A stretch of 64,000 nt of DNA from Aphelocoma coerulescens (GCF_041296385.1 NC_091017.1:47056214-47120213); one strand, 5' to 3'. Positions 37,310-51,924 are shown, counted from the first letter of the stretch. Numbers and translations are program-made. The notes: a model not told the origin generated them from the sequence alone.

Positions 37310-37843
37310 TCCTCCGTGCGGTGCTGGTGAGGCCACCCCTGCAGAGCTGCAGTACTGTGCCCAGTTCTGGGCTTCCCTGTACAAGGAGCCAGTGACACTC
37401 TAGAGACTCCAACAAAGGGCCATACCATGGACTCAGAGAGCCATCCCTCCTAGGAGGAACAGCTGAGAGACTGTTTAGCCCAGTGACAGCTGGGAGAGGG
37501 TTGGTGGGGGGCAGGGGCCAGAATCTCATCTATCTGCACTCACCTGAAGGGAGGCTGTGCACACCGACTGCAGGTTGCACGCAGTGGTATCCAGGATCAG
37601 AGACAACGAACACAAACTGAACACAGAAAAGTCTGTCTGAACATCAGAAAACACTTTTTTAATGTGAGGGTGACTGAGCATTGCCACAGGTTGCCCAGTG
37701 GGTGTTGTGTCTCTGTTACACAAGATACTCAAAAGCCTTCTGGATATCATCCTGGACAATTGGCTCTAAGTGGTCTTGCTAAAGCAGGGGGGTTGGGCCA
37801 GACAATCTCCAGAGGTCCCTTCCAACCTCAACCATTCTGTGAT
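37310..37843 (+). mobile_element. CR1 LINE fragment, about 530 bp of the 3' end
   Basis: This sense-orientation CR1 shows blocks in consensus order: 'GGTGAGGCCACCCCTGCAGA', 'TGTGCCCAGTTCTGGGCTTC', 'GAGACTCCAACAAAGGGCCA', 'ACCTGAAGGGAGGCTGTG', 'GTCTGAACATCAGAAAACAC', 'TGTGAGGGTGACTGAGCATT', 'CACAGGTTGCCCAGTGGG', and the terminus 'GGTCCCTTCCAACCTCAACC' plus 'ATTCTGTGA'. The stretch around 37,460-37,530 departs from consensus (a G-rich segment where the 'CTGGAGAAGAG' block is expected), so it has a degraded patch. It begins just 3' of the ORF2 coding end and holds no intact coding region. Confidence 0.95.
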
Positions 37844-40800
37844 ACAAGAGAAAACAATTGACCAAGTTTTTGTTTTTCAATTACTATAGGTATTTATTAC
37901 TCTCTGGCACAAAAAATTAGATCTTTGATTTCTCTGAATAGAATCAGACTAATATCAGCAGAAATACGAGAAGTAGTATCAGAATCTCTGATATAGGAAT
38001 GGTTGGATACTACAGACTCCTAGAATTTAAATTTAAGGAAGCAGCAGTGGAGAGTTTGCTTAGCACCACTTTCTGAAATAAGCTGCAGATATAGTGTGGG
38101 AGCAAAAGAACCACTGTATATAAACAAGAGGAAAGAAAACAAGACTACTCAAATGTACTCAAGATTTAGAAGCTCACAACACTGATGTTGTTTCCATAGT
38201 AACTAATATACTTGAAAACAGGAAAAACAGGGTGAGGATTTTAAAGGACAGCACCACATACAGATTAAAAGCAAATACTGCCCACCCACTGATGATCTGA
38301 GGTTTGGACTGATGAATTTATACAGTTATAACAAAAAGCATCACTTGTTAAGGGAGTCAAGATCCAATGAAACTACCCTACTAACAAAATAAGGGTGAAA
38401 GAGTAAAAACAGCACAGTGAAACACCCCTGGTACTTGACAGCCTGTCTTCCAACTCTTTAGCAGGCTAAATCCAAGATGAACGCTACACTACCAGTTAAC
38501 GCAGTTGTGCCTTGGGCACTCACCACTCACTGTCAAAGGTGCTGTCCAATGTTATTTCCCTCCTTGGTCAGAATAAACGACCTATGTGACTCCAAGGAAA
38601 GACAGGAAAAAGTAGATAAGAAGGAGCATGCATTGCACTAAGCTGAATCAGGTAACTCAATTGTTTTGCAATGCTTATGTTTTTATAGCTTCTTGCCCAT
38701 GCAGTTGACAGAATTGATATAATTACCCTTTCCATAAAAAAATACAGGCAAAGAAGAGAATTTATACTTTTTGAGCTTAAAGAAGACAAAGCAAGACAAT
38801 GTCAGTTCTAGAAATAATATTTAGTAGAGGACAAATGCTTGGTAATAGAAAGTGGAACAATGATTCTGCAGGATCAAAGCCTTAATTGGTCTCTTTCCTA
38901 GTAAATACTAAATGAAAGGCATAAGACCCCTGAGGGAGTAAACCCCTGTACACAATTCTTCCATTTATCACCATTTCTGAGAAATGAAATAACATAAACT
39001 TGCAATTTAAGTGCTGTCTATGCTCAGTAAATGGTTTTTTGCACCAATGGCAGAAAAGCCTTATGAACTATATATTTCTATCCTACATCAGGCTACATCT
39101 GATATATAGAACAACTTCAGAATTTTCAACCACATAAAAGTTACTTGGGAGGCAAAATCCAGTTTTGAGCTAATTAGCCACGTAGCACAGCTGTATGCAG
39201 TTTCATCCTCACACATGACCAGGGGCACGAACCAAAGGAATTCAGAATCACAAGTGCCAGCCTTCTGCCCTTTGTAACTGACTTTTCAGGAGTAGGATTG
39301 CAAAGACATTCTTGCTTATCATAAAAAGGAAACGTCATGGAAAGATCAGTCTGATGCAAAGTTTCAGAAGGGTGCTAACAACAGTCTTGGGATCTTCAGA
39401 GCTACTCAGTTAATGTCTGCGAAATGAAATGACTTCAGTGTACTATTTTCAAATACTTGGTTAGGTGTAATAATAAGTTTCAAGTGTTCTGCCAATAATG
39501 AACAAGTAAAGTTGACATCTACCCAAGACCACTTCAGTTGATTTGTTCCTCATCTGAAATTTCTTTCAAGTACCTTATCTTTTTTGAAATCAGGATCCTA
39601 ACATCCATAGAAGAGGTAGAATACCTAAGCAAATAAAATCTACAGTAGTTTCCCAGATTGATATATGTCAATATTCAAATTTTGCAGAAAATTCTGGCAC
39701 GGGATTGCTAAATTTTACTTTTGTTATTAGAACAAAATAAGGAAAAGCCTGATTTTTTTTTTTCCACCACTGTGGTGAAAAGGATGTAGGTGGGGAGTAT
39801 AATTGACGCTAATTATTTGTAGGAAAGGTCAGGGTTACCTTTTACCAACACCGTGAGGCAGCTGATTATCTGTCACATCTCTGGAACACAGTCACGAATT
39901 TGTCAGTGACTAAAGGACAAGCAGGCCTTGGCTAGCAATCAAACTTGGCAATGTTCAACAACACAGCACAGCAGATGTCTTTTTAAAATAGGTAAATTGT
40001 AAGGCACTAGATAGTGTAATGCTAGATATCTGCAATGCTGAGAAAACGTCGATAAAGGCTACTGTTTAAGCACTTAATAGGTGACTTGGCAGTATGAGCT
40101 TCTCTGCATTTGAAGAGCTAAAAAGAACAACGATATCACAAAATTCCAACTCAGTTTTGAACTCCCTCAGAAAGTCTTCAGTTTCTACAGGACATGTAAC
40201 TTAATTTATTTGATACACTAAACAAAACAATTGAACAAAAACTACATAGAAGGTATAAGACAGACAGTTATGTCAAGATATCTGGAAAATAAATCATAGA
40301 TTGGGTAGTTTAAAAACATATAGTACCTCAAAAGTTAGTGAATTTTGTCTCAGAGTCTCATGAAATACCCTCCTAAATGATGAAAATTATCATACCATAT
40401 TATAATTATTATTGTTGCTGAAAAATCCAACCAGAGATCTGTTACATATTGCCTGATAACTGATTTGTTACCAGGATACTCAGTGCTCGAAGAAAAAAAG
40501 TTGTTTGTTATTTAGTATGTCCCTTGAGAAGTTTATTGTGCATTAAGTGAAATGAAAATTCCACAACTCAGATCCTCTTACTGGCTTTTCAGAAAATGGA
40601 GTTTACAGGGATGAGGCAGGTCAGTTGCAAGCAGCCTTGCCTTAAATTTTAACTCAGAACTCTGATAATGGAAGAAATCCATAAGCCCATGTACTACTAA
40701 TTAACAAGTTAGCTTTTTCAAACAAAATCCCTAAATGAAAGAGTGTTAACAAATTAAGTGAGGCTTCACTGTATGCAATTTTAGACATATACATTATAAT

Positions 40801-43800
40801 AGCAAAAAGCCCTTGCTTTGCAGTGATTACCAGTCAGTTATTAAGGTTATGTATAAACTTAATTTTGTTGGAGTATAAATAGTTCATTTGCAGTTATGAT
40901 AGGCAGTTCTGCAGCTGCCAGTTTAAATGCCATCAGCTCCAGTTTTTGCCTACATGTACACACATTCAGTACTGAAACAATATTGAGAGATTGCAGTGGA
41001 GAATCCTGACACCACCACTCTTCTTGGTGCTGAGGAATGCTATGTCCAGGGGATTATAACGCCCACCTGGGCATTTCCATTCCCTGAAATTATTTAAGCA
41101 ATACTACAAAAGTTTCATGCCAAAGCGGCAGTTCTGGGGAAAATTTCTAATTTCCTCAGATATTTCAGGGTCATGTTTCTAGAAATGAATTTTGTTAGGG
41201 AAAGAAATCAATCACTTGGGCTCTCCAGATAATGGTAGTTTTGATTAGTAAGACTTTAGACTAGCAAAACAGGGAGAAAAATAATTATTCAGACAAGTAG
41301 TCCTGGTGCATAACAGCTGTCAGCTTTCTTTCCTTTCTTGCCCAAGTGCACTGCAGAATTGTGCTGTTCAAGCTTCACAAAGCTCACTGAACTCTGGCTC
41401 CTGGTATTGCAGAAGTTAGTAAGCAGTAGTATGCAACATGATACTCACAAAGGGAAACACCAAAACTTTTCTTAGTTCTCCTCAGCAGAAACACAAGGAT
41501 ATTTGTGAATCAATCCAAAACTATTTTGAAGCACAAGGGTCAATAACTGCAACAAGCAAACTAAAAAAACCCTATTTTGCTTTTAATTTGTAGCTGACTA
41601 CCTTTAGTTAACAGCACTTTGCTTAGTGTAAGCCAACAGCAGTCTCATGCTTACCAGGTAAAGTAACTACTTTTAATTCCAGTATAACAACATTAAAGTT
41701 TAAAAGCAGAAAGGTTAACAAATCTTTCTGACTGACTACAGGAAAGTATCCCAGAATAACATGACTGTTTTGTGACAGGCCTATAACTTTACCCATAACT
41801 CATGCAAATGCCATGTTTTCATCTGGTTTCTCCTGAATGTATCTGAACAAGGAGGTGGTTATTATGTCTTCTCACAGAGTGACAAAACAAGACAAGAAAT
41901 ATGACAATCCTGGTATCCTTTCTGAATAGCTGATCTTTTATTTAGGAATAGAAAGATGTCTCAGTGCCAAAAATTAACAGAAAAACCTGACTTTAAATTG
42001 AGAGATGACAATCAGGATGAGGGTGCAAGGTTTCTATAACATCTCTGAAATTGTAAATCCAGCTGTTACTCATCCAATTCACCAGAGCCAGGCTGATCTC
42101 AGTAATACTCAATTTACCAATCCTATATAAGGGTTTCACTAGATGTGAAATGTATGTATCTACAACCTACTTATAATTATCAGTGCCTGGGACTCAGTTG
42201 TAACATTCATTCAACCTTTTTTGTGTCTAGCTAGCTAGTATTAAAACAGATCAACTTTTCTAGAGCTAAATATTTTTGGTAACTTCAAAATACTTGAACC
42301 TGAAAAAAATCTGAACAATGTCAGAACAATGAAGAAGCTCTTCAAAGACAAAAATATTGCCACTTTTGAGATAAGTAAGTAAGCACAGACAAGCAATCTG
42401 CCCAAAATCATCTTATGGGCCAGTGGCTGCAACATCAAGAAATCTCACCTTCCTGATTTTTTTGCCATTCTTCTGCCCAGCTCCCCAGACATTCCCTGTG
42501 ATCTGACATCACATCAGTGGCAGCCCCAGGTTCCTCCATCAGTCCACGTGGTGAGATACATGATTTGCACTATCACCTCCTTTAGCCTGGTCAAGGCCCT
42601 AATCAATTGGCCCCAGTTGCTTTCCTCTAAATCCATCACTGCTTCCAGTAGCAGCTTTTTGAATTTTAACTTCCCACTTGAAAACTTTGATGTACAGTCA
42701 ATAAATTTGACTTTGTATTCAACATGACTAAAGCAAATAGTCAGGAACAGACAGGAGAAATCTTGTTGCATTTTGGTATGAAGAAGAATTCCAAATATAT
42801 TCCTCCTTTTTAATGAATTTTCAGAAAACTTAATAACTTATCACTTTCTCCTTCTCCAGTGGCATATATTTGAAAAAGAGAAACTCTGAATAACAATTTT
42901 TTTTACAAGTACCAAGTTGGGGTTTTTTCCATTGCTCAAGGTCAAAATTGAGGAAATGTTCAAGCTTCTAAGTGAAACAAGAGCCCAGAGTTTTGAAAAT
43001 ATGTGAGGAGACAGAACTGGTATTTCTAGTGTATCAGTCCAAACTGAAACAGAATTCCATTTCCCAGTTAGGAGCACGTAGCCAACTTGCATTTGCACAA
43101 TTGACGGTAAGGTGAACTCCTAGTGCCAATTCCACTCTTCGAATCCTCACACTACTAGGTTTTGGCTCTAAATTCAAGGATACAGAAGAAAAAGATTAGA
43201 CATGCTATCTGTCCACCTCCAGCCTGTACAAGTCCTTTATCCATACATAGAAAACACAAAACATTTATTTTGTCCACCTTTTGTCAGCATTCCAGAAAGG
43301 GGAAGGAGAAAGGCATTGTACAGTAACTGCTGGCCCTGAATTTGGCAGCCAGGCCCAATCCCAAATACTGAATCTTCTGTCAATGGCAGCAACAAATCAC
43401 ATGACAGTACTCTGTCACACTGCCACTTTTTCACTGCAAAGGCACAGCGAGTTTCCAAGTTAGCAGTATCTTAGCTGTATCACAACTTTAGGTCCTGAAC
43501 CACAGCTTTATGGTTCCAGGCCACTTACTCTTAGGCCAGGAAAGCCCCAAAGGTGGAGGGCCACAGCCAGAGCCACTCTTGAAGTCTAGAACTCAGGATG
43601 CACATTTTCTACCCAGATTTATTATCTTCTTTCCACTTATTAAATCCTAATCTACCAAATCGGTCCAGGCCAGACTAGGTCAGCTGATTGATGTGCTTTT
43701 AAAGAACAGTTATGCTGACACATAAGGCTGTGAACTTATGTTATTTCTCTGAGTTCATCCAGAACTTATTTGCAAATTAAAAATCTAGTTACAATCATGG

Positions 43801-44340
43801 GAAACAAGCTATAAGAATTCAGAAAAAGTAAAAAAACTCCCCTAATAGTAAAAACCATCTTGTAATCTTTTTGGTGCAGTGTCCATGGCTCTGTCAGAAT
43901 AAAAATATAGTGGTGAAGGTTGAACTGTTCTTCAACACCTAGTATCCCCGCTAAGAATAATTAAATACACAACTGGAAAAGTAAGACTTCATAACTAATA
44001 CTATGAATGATGAGGGATGCAAATATATACAAAAATAAAATTCAAGAACAATGAAAATTTTATTGCCTATGGAATGAATAATGGGATTTGAATAAGGACA
44101 AATCTCAGTTGCCAGCTTACACACCTTCTTGTCAATTTCCATTTAGGACCTGGAGTATCAAGAAAAGTGGCACTGAGTCAGTTTTACAACACACCAAAAT
44201 AAAATTTCATTTTCATCCATTCAGTACAGTTTTGTAGATTGCAATGAAAAACATATTTCACAACCAATTGTTTTCAGTACTTTGGCACTGTAACTTTACT
44301 TACAGCTAATTACTAATAGAGTTTATTCTTAAAAAGTGTT

Positions 44341-44366
44341 TGAGGTGTACCTTGAGGTACACTTCA
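44341..44366. repeat. Short hairpin, 11-bp arms
   Basis: TGAGGTGTACC (44341-44351) pairs with GGTACACTTCA (44356-44366) with one mismatch (a G-T pair in RNA) around a TTGA loop. It has no flanking homology extension and is too short to call a microRNA precursor. Confidence 0.65.
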
Positions 44367-44869
44367 GGTTTCTGTTCTGACAGTAATCACGGAGTCCCCA
44401 AAGAAAATGTAGGTGGAACCAATTATTTTTATTGAAAGAAAAAGAGTTCTTTGTTACTAAAAGGATCTGAAAAGTATGATTCACAGGACAGAGAATATTC
44501 AAAGTTATAGTATGGTGATTTTTATTTCACTATGAGAAAAGCAATTTCCAAGAGCTGGAGGGAGGTAGAGTTTCACTGTCTAAAGCTGAAGACTTCCTTC
44601 TATCAGATTTAGAATTTAGGCAGATATTTGAGGGGAAAATTAAAAAAAAACAAGATTCCAAAGCTGTGCATTGACATCAGGTCCTTAATTTAACTAAGTT
44701 TTCCTACTACAGTAAAAATTTTAAGCAGCAAAATGTGTAAAGGGTACATCTTGTTAAATAATCAGACAGGCTTAGTTTGGGCTCTTTTTGTTTTGGTTTC
44801 TTTTTTCTTTCCTAAATTTTCATTAAATTTCTTGATTTCTAGTAATTTGATTTCCTGAATAGTAATAAA

Positions 44870-44883
44870 TTTTTTTTTTTTTT
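44870..44883. repeat. Homopolymer T run (about 14 bases)
   Basis: A T run lies in a T-rich neighbourhood (44,780-44,885). It is simple low-complexity sequence. Confidence 0.8.
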
Positions 44884-47800
44884 AAAGAAACCTTAGTAGA
44901 GCATTCAGAAATCACATCAGTAAATTTTAAACAGTAAACTCTTTCACTGTTTCACATACATTTATTTTCTAAAGTACCTACACTTGGTAAATGAACAGGT
45001 GAACATATGTGTGTCGCGATAAGGTAATGTGAAAAAAATTATGTGGAACAGGTCATGATTTTCAGGATTCTTCTCCCACTTTTTATATTTGCCTTTACAT
45101 TTTATATACATTTATTAATCAGACCTAGTATCAGAAATAGGTGAAGTGATAGACACAGAATTTACACTGATAGTCATATCTGATGAAAGTACTAACAATA
45201 AATAACAAGATCTAGATATTGTCATAAGATATCAGGATTTGTGTTCCTAGAGTAAGTAAGTGTGAACTCTGTTCAACAAGAGTAGCTGTGTGAACTTTCA
45301 TAGCTCTTGATAAAAACTGTAAGTCACAATTAGCAGCTACAATTGAATTACTGGTAACAACTCTGAACTGAGCAGTTATTCTACTTCTGCACAGTTAACA
45401 CCTTTCAAGGGAGTACTGTGTGGGTGTATGTGTATTCCCAGGCTCCAAATAAAACTCAGCTACTGTTCCATACTGATGCAAAACAATTTTCAAAAAATGG
45501 AGAACTTGCACTTCTCTCTTGTGCAGTATTTGAAAACAAGTTTACAAGAGAGTTAACTGCCTTTGCCAGGGGATGCTCCAGACAATTGCACCACAGTGAA
45601 TTATCAGGGAGCTTTCATGACTACCCTGAAGCACATAAATTGTTATGGATAAAGCCACATCAAAATGGTTTGGTGCCTATGGATTAGCCATATCCTATCC
45701 CTTAAGAGAGATAAATGACAGGAGAGAGATCTCACACCAAATAGTAAGATAAATTATGTTGGAAAGAGATAAATCTTTTCACTTGGATGCACTCATAGAA
45801 AGGCCAGGGAAGTCACTGTATTTCCTAACATGAGCTCTTTGCTCCTTATTTCCTGAAGAGGAACAGCTAGCATCAGACCTTGCACAAAAGGTATGTAGTG
45901 GATACAGCCATCCCATCTCTTCTCCTTCATATTGTACCAATAACACAATTGTGCCCTTGGTACCACCAGCAGGACCCCAGTGACTAAGCTTGCCTATAAC
46001 CACCTGCTTTGTGCAATTGAAGATTTACACTGCAGTAATGTATACACTTTGAGAACGCTGCTATGAGCCAAAAACTTGTGGGAACACAGCACCTAGCTGT
46101 GCTTCTAACACTTCCACTGAAAGCTGGAAAATATTCAGAGCTAGTTCCTTGTCTTCAGGACTACAACAGGCATTCTACAATGAGGAAATAAAATTTGAGT
46201 GATACTGTATGCTTTCTTTCTAAGGAACTCTAAATCTGTTAGTGTGGTCTAAAATGCAAAGCTCTAGTGTTTTAAATGACAGTAGCATTAAATCTAGTGA
46301 TAAACATAAGGAGTTTTCAAGGAAGCCAGAATCTAAAGTAAAATTCCAAGGTTCTGAAGGGCTAACTTAGCTGAATAATTTATTTTTTTATCCCTTGCTG
46401 TAGCTTGACACACGCTGATGTTATTTTAGAGCACTAGCTATTTATGAAAAACATCCATTCATTACTGGCCACATCCTGAGTAGTATGTGTCCATTACATC
46501 AGCTGAGCTAAAAGGTGTCACTGCTTCCAAGCACTCAGACTCCAGAGAATAGTTACTTTTTAAAACAGTTTCCTACTGTTTCGTCCTGAAAGCCCAGTGC
46601 AGTCAGAACTTAGTTTCAAAACTTTACAGCACTTTTAGTTGCCCAAATCAGACATATTCAGAAACATCAAAGCAATTTTTGTTTATAATTCTATCATTAA
46701 AATGCCAAGCCAAATATTTAGTCTCATCTTTGATATTTGGAATATTACAAATAGAAATCATAGTCAGAAGTATTGTTTCTTTGATTGGTCATCAGTGATG
46801 TCACCAGTTCAGGAAGTTATATAATCACATACTGTACATTCCAAACGAATGAGCTGACTCCTAGTCTTTTTAGCTGTAAAGTTACACTTTCACACTTTGT
46901 CAATGAATTAGCATTCATTGAAGGTCTATAAACAGAGTGATATGCGCATTTCTGAGACTCATCAGCTTAATTTATATATAGTCTGTTGAAAGACTGGCTT
47001 GCTAAGAACATACCTCAGAAGAGAACAGAAAAACAACTAAGCTTCTTCTACTGGAGGGGCTTCCACCTACAGGAGAAGCCAGAATTAGCACTAACATTTG
47101 GTTAAGTGGTAGGTAGGAGCCCTAACTGTGTAAGTAACTAGCTCAGTGTATAGAAAACTGTATGATGAGAAGTCAGTGTTTGATGTGCTGAACTCAAAAG
47201 AACCTATTCTGAATTTCTGCAAGTCTTGCACTAGTTTTAGTAGCCTCAAGTTTCACACACTTCAGAATTGTATTAACTCACGTTTATCATTAAGATCTCA
47301 CAAATTTCCTCTTTCATCAAGGGAAATCAGTGTCTCCTTTTACACTTTCCTGCAAGTTTTCCAGATACTCTAAAAGGCTACCATCCTATTTGTCTTTCAT
47401 AATTTCATGCTGATTTACATATCACTATAAGGATACTTAGACTGTAGTTAAATAGCAGATGATGCAGTTAAGATTCCTTCTGCTAGTTACTAGAAGCTAT
47501 TGAAGAGTCTGCACTTCTTAATGGCCTCATCCTCCAGTGAACTCATGGTAAAAAGTACACTTAGGTGCAGAAAGGCATTTTAAAAAGAAGCTTAGCCATA
47601 ACAATATCTTCTCATAGTGTCTTGTCTATTTAACTGTATAAATTTATATTCGCACACTACATTTCCAGCATTTCAAAGCATGCAGCAAATACAGAAACAT
47701 AAGCAAGTATCTTACCAATCTGACAAGTCCTGCCTGTTTGTTTTGGTTGGGTTGGGGCCTGAAACAGGAGGGAACTGACGTCAGAGCAAGCAGTTGACCT

Positions 47801-48198
47801 GAAGAACTGGTAAGAGCACATTGACTTTTCCCCATCTATGTCAAACTAAGCTAAAGGCAGCCAAAGAGAAAGGACCTCTAAGAACTCTAAACCTATTTTA
47901 TCTGCTTTAAAGGAGTTATCCACATTTCAGCGTACCCATTTTAAAATTTGCCTTTACAGAAAAATATGTCCAGTCTTTTCCCTCTCAGGGGAGTTCTGAT
48001 ATCCTTGAAAGCAGCAATGCTTCTCTTGCCTGCACTATACGTGGTCTGTGGAGAGATGTGAAAATACTGATGGTATTTTTGGCCACGTTGTCTGTACTGG
48101 ATTGGTCTCACTTATTTTTAAGTGTTCTGAAAAACAAAGAGGGTAGATTTCTTTCTAAAGAAATTATACACAGCCCTATTATGACACTCTCAGATTAA

Positions 48199-48224
48199 TT
48201 TTTTTGTTTGTTTGTTTGTTTTTT
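48199..48224. repeat. TTTG microsatellite
   Basis: A T run is followed by three perfect GTTT units and a second T run (TTTTTTTGTTTGTTTG, then TTTGTTTTTT). It is a short tetranucleotide repeat, likely length-polymorphic. Confidence 0.85.
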
Positions 48225-49423
48225 ATCAGAACATCATCCTATTCTAGTTATTTGGTTGTATAAGGTAAGAAAAAGCACAGGGTGGCAACTTGTTGCAATG
48301 TGGTTAATTTTAACCACCATATCAAATATGAGCTGCCATTCAAGTTAATCAAGGTATTCCATTATAATTATTATCAGGTTAAGAGAATGAGATCATTAGC
48401 ACTGGTCAAGCTATAAAAAGCTGTGGCATAACTGAAAGCTGATGCAATCCTAAAATAAACTTAGAAAGAAGCTTGTCTTTTCCAAATAGATAATTTAATT
48501 TTCTTAAATATCATTACATACACAATTGAAACAGTTACACTTTTAATTTAAAATATCTGGATTGTTAATACAATGAAAAACATTCACTGGGTATCTAGCC
48601 TACTCCTCCAGGGTAGGAGTTATTAAAGTGCTGGTAAAAGTAACATTGTAGAGTTTCATTTTCTTTCTGGATGACTTCCACCACATTTTACCAGTACATT
48701 TCTTTTCTAAAAGGCTAGGTCTCATTTTACAATGAGATTTGAATTATGGTCACACGGATTCACATGATCATAGAAAACATCCTACAGGCCCAATACCATC
48801 CCAGGCCCCATCTGTGCAAAATCACTGCCTTTAGCCAATGCTTTCTCTTTTTTTCCAACTGCATGTAATGAGAGGTACAATTTTAAGTAGTGAGGTCGAT
48901 CTAGGTATTACTGAAGTCAAATTAATCAATTGATTTAAGATGCAGAAAAAAATTCACTCCCTCTCAACACTGACAGCTCAACAACAAGTGTAAATGGGGA
49001 GAGTATTTAATCTGTATAACAATTGCCTATTAAGTATTTGTTGCAAAAAAATAGTGTATGGATATATTATACTCTCTGAAAAAATTATTCTATATGTATT
49101 AATAAAGCAATGATGACATTTACTGAAACACCACAAAACCAGATGAATTAATCACTTTGAATCAGTGAGTGAATTTAGATTTGTATTTTTCATCTCTTAC
49201 CTGCTCCATAAAGTATCAATTCTTCATTTTTGGGAGAGCTTGCACATTCAGCATGAGATGAAAATAAACACTAAACTTCATCTCTGAATTCAATTATTCT
49301 CTTTAAAGCAATTAACTAATTTTCTTTTTTTCCCTGCCCCTCTCAAGAGGACAGCTCCCAAACCTTAACAGAAGACAAACATTTTTAGCTGTATGAAATT
49401 ACTGAGAATTTGAACTATAATTC

Positions 49424-49435
49424 TTTTTTTTTTTT
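49424..49435. repeat. Homopolymer T run (12 bases)
   Basis: This is a simple T run followed by CAAGCAGTGCAGCAG. A pyrimidine run followed by CAG-type words looks like a splice acceptor on the plus strand, but no downstream coding exon can be defined. Confidence 0.7.
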
Positions 49436-51034
49436 CAAGCAGTGCAGCAGCTGTTAAGGGTCAGAAAAATAAGATGCCACAAAGCTTTTACTGCTATGAT
49501 TTCTAGCACAGCAAATAGATTACCAGGCAACATTAATATATAGCATTTCTTTTATGTGCACTCTACCTCTCTCTGCTTCAGGGAACCGGATATGGCTGGG
49601 AAAGAGTAGCAAAAAACCTCTTTCCTCTTTGAAAAACTTTAAGCATAAAGGTAATTCACCCCCTCACTGATTATTTCAACCTAGTTAGTCTTGACTCTAA
49701 GCTCAAAAATTATATGTAAAACATCTCTAGAAAAACCCTCAAGTGTGCAACTACACTTAGTCCTGCTTAAAAGGAACTCTCCTCCAGATTTCTGTCTTTC
49801 CAGTGTAAAGTAATGAAGCAACAACATGACCCCTCCCATGAGAAGAGAGCTCCATCTTCTACTGACTTGAGGTCTTACTACAGGATGCCCAGTATTATGA
49901 TTACAGATACAGCCACACTGGTACAATCCACCACAAAGTTGTTTAGTTATGATGTTTCCTGAAAAATTTTTATTGGCAAAAGCCATAAAAATTGAAAGAG
50001 CCTTTCCTAAGCTGGAAACTGCCCTGACCATGGACTCTTATCTTCAGTGATGTAATTGGATTAGTGAAGGCACAATTTCTGACAGGTAGCTCTAGCCAGA
50101 GATTATCATAAATTATGGCCAAGAGTCCTTGTCTATGGCTCAGCATCATAAACCGGAATTCTGACATAGCAGATGCTTGGCAGTGTCCTCATTCCAGATG
50201 GATCCTTGTGGTCTTCCTCTACTCATGCTAATATTTTAAGAGCTTTATTTAAGAAGCAATGCTTTAAGAAGCATTTTCTAGTAAACCATAGCTGCTATTT
50301 GTAAGTTAATCTCATTAACAAACATTTACACTTACTAACAAGCTTCAGCCTCAGCAAGCTTCCACTGCTGAGCGATGCACATGGAAATTAAGCAATCCTG
50401 AAGGCTTTCAGTAATCACTACTGCCCAATGACATTATACCATTCTAAATGTATTTTTAAAAGAATATAGTAATTTCAGAGCACTGAAATACGATATTTAA
50501 ATGCACTAAAATCTGTTTGTTTATGCTCAAGCAATCACACATATGAACACAGAGAGTACCTGTTTTGTCTTGAGAAGAGACAGGCTATTTGGATATTTGA
50601 AGTAAGAGAAATATCCTTTGTAGTAGTGAAGTTAATATGGATGGAGGGAAGAGAGCACATATAGAGAAAGATACAGCAACTCTGTAGGACTGAAATGTAA
50701 ATGTGTAGATCCTAAAGGTCCATAATTATATCCAGCCTTTTGTGTTGCATTTTCATGTAATAAATGTTTAAGTACGTAACTGACAACTGATATTAGATGG
50801 CTTACCACAAATTCTTATCTGTGTTAATCTGCATCCCTTAAACACAAAAGAAGCTTTCCTTGGGAGTATATCACTATGCTGGGCAAATCAGCATTCCTGG
50901 CTGAGCAGCTCATTCCAACCATTCTTAGAAGCAAAGCTTTTACAGAAGCAGTTCCAAGGATGAAGCCAAATGCATGTCAGGTTTCACAGCAGGTAGTCAG
51001 TGGCAAGGCAGCAGCTCCACATCTCTACTCCCAC

Positions 51035-51073
51035 ATCTGAAATACTGAAAACGCCACCCATATCTGAAATACT
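51035..51073. repeat. Diverged 27-bp tandem duplication
   Basis: ATCTGAAATACT occurs at 51035-51046 and again at 51062-51073. Each copy is preceded by a CCAC- or CCCAT-type word, consistent with an old tandem duplication with 27-bp spacing. Confidence 0.65.
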
Positions 51074-51924
51074 CTGGGTGTATTTCTATGTGCAATTGCC
51101 TCAGTGGTAATGTGAGAAATTGAGCAATAATAGTTTTAATGACAGAAGATGCAGTGGCCTGCGTTTCTCAAAAAGTAAGAATACTTTCTTGTTTTGGCAT
51201 ACTAAATCCTAATTCTTTTTACATAGTAGTTATTGGATATGATATACACCATTCACTTGCACCAAAATAGCAAGGTAGATTGCAGGGACAAAATACATGA
51301 ACACACCAGCACACCCATTTTATGATCTACTAGGTCCATCCCTGAGGTTCCCTGCAGTAATACAAGTTTTCTGTTTGCTTTTAGGTTTTGGCTGTCATTT
51401 TTAAACAGTGTGCAATCTCAAAATGTACTGTACCCATAGCTATTCGGACATGAGCATTGCAATCTTGCAAACTGTAAAGAACTCACAATTCAGGACCATA
51501 CCATGAGAACTGAGATTCATGACATGCAAAAGTATCTACATCCTAGGGTCTGCACTAGAAAATGTAGTAATGGTCTTCATTATGACAGTGGATGAAAAAG
51601 TTAGTCTGCATTACAGCACAGGCATTGCTCTCATGAAAACCCAAAACAGTTACCAAATCTGAGGTATTACATCATAAAGGTGAAACCTGTGTCACTGATA
51701 TAAAATGGTCAGCTGAGTCTACAAGACAGAAAGCACTGCACTGGAAGTGTTTATTCTGTAAGTGACCATTAGAATACATAAATGTAACAAGCATGGTTTT
51801 GAAAAATAATGAGTAAAACCTCCCTAAATATATGGTTGCAGTGTTCCTTCCCCTTGTCTTAGTAGCATCCCATGAAAGAACAATAAAGCAAAAAGCACAA
51901 ATTGAAACAAAGAATTCCATTTTA

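Larger units (their letters stand above)
37844..51924. other. Non-coding AT-rich stretch, no gene recognised
   Basis: About 14 kb contain no recognisable protein-coding exon, RNA gene or interspersed repeat. In sampled lines between about 40 and 51 kb, G equals or exceeds C on the given strand, unlike the left part of the window. The largest open frame (116 codons on the minus strand, 49,681-50,031) matches nothing I know and is within chance expectation. Small hairpins, T runs and a TTTG microsatellite are listed separately. Confidence 0.65.

Noticed and set aside
44341..44366. Hairpin considered as a microRNA precursor.
   Set aside because: The arms are only 11 bp with a four-base loop. 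A microRNA precursor needs a stem of about 30 bp, and no extension pairs.
48755..48850. GATCATAGAAAACATCC followed by CCCAGGCCCCATCTG, faintly CR1-like.
   Set aside because: The order and content of the CR1 blocks do not follow, so chance similarity is more likely.
49681..50031. 116-codon minus-strand open frame, the longest outside the island and CR1 copies.
   Set aside because: With about 38 percent GC, stop codons occur at about 6.6 percent of codons, so roughly three open runs this long are expected by chance in six frames of 64 kb. The translation is not recognisable.
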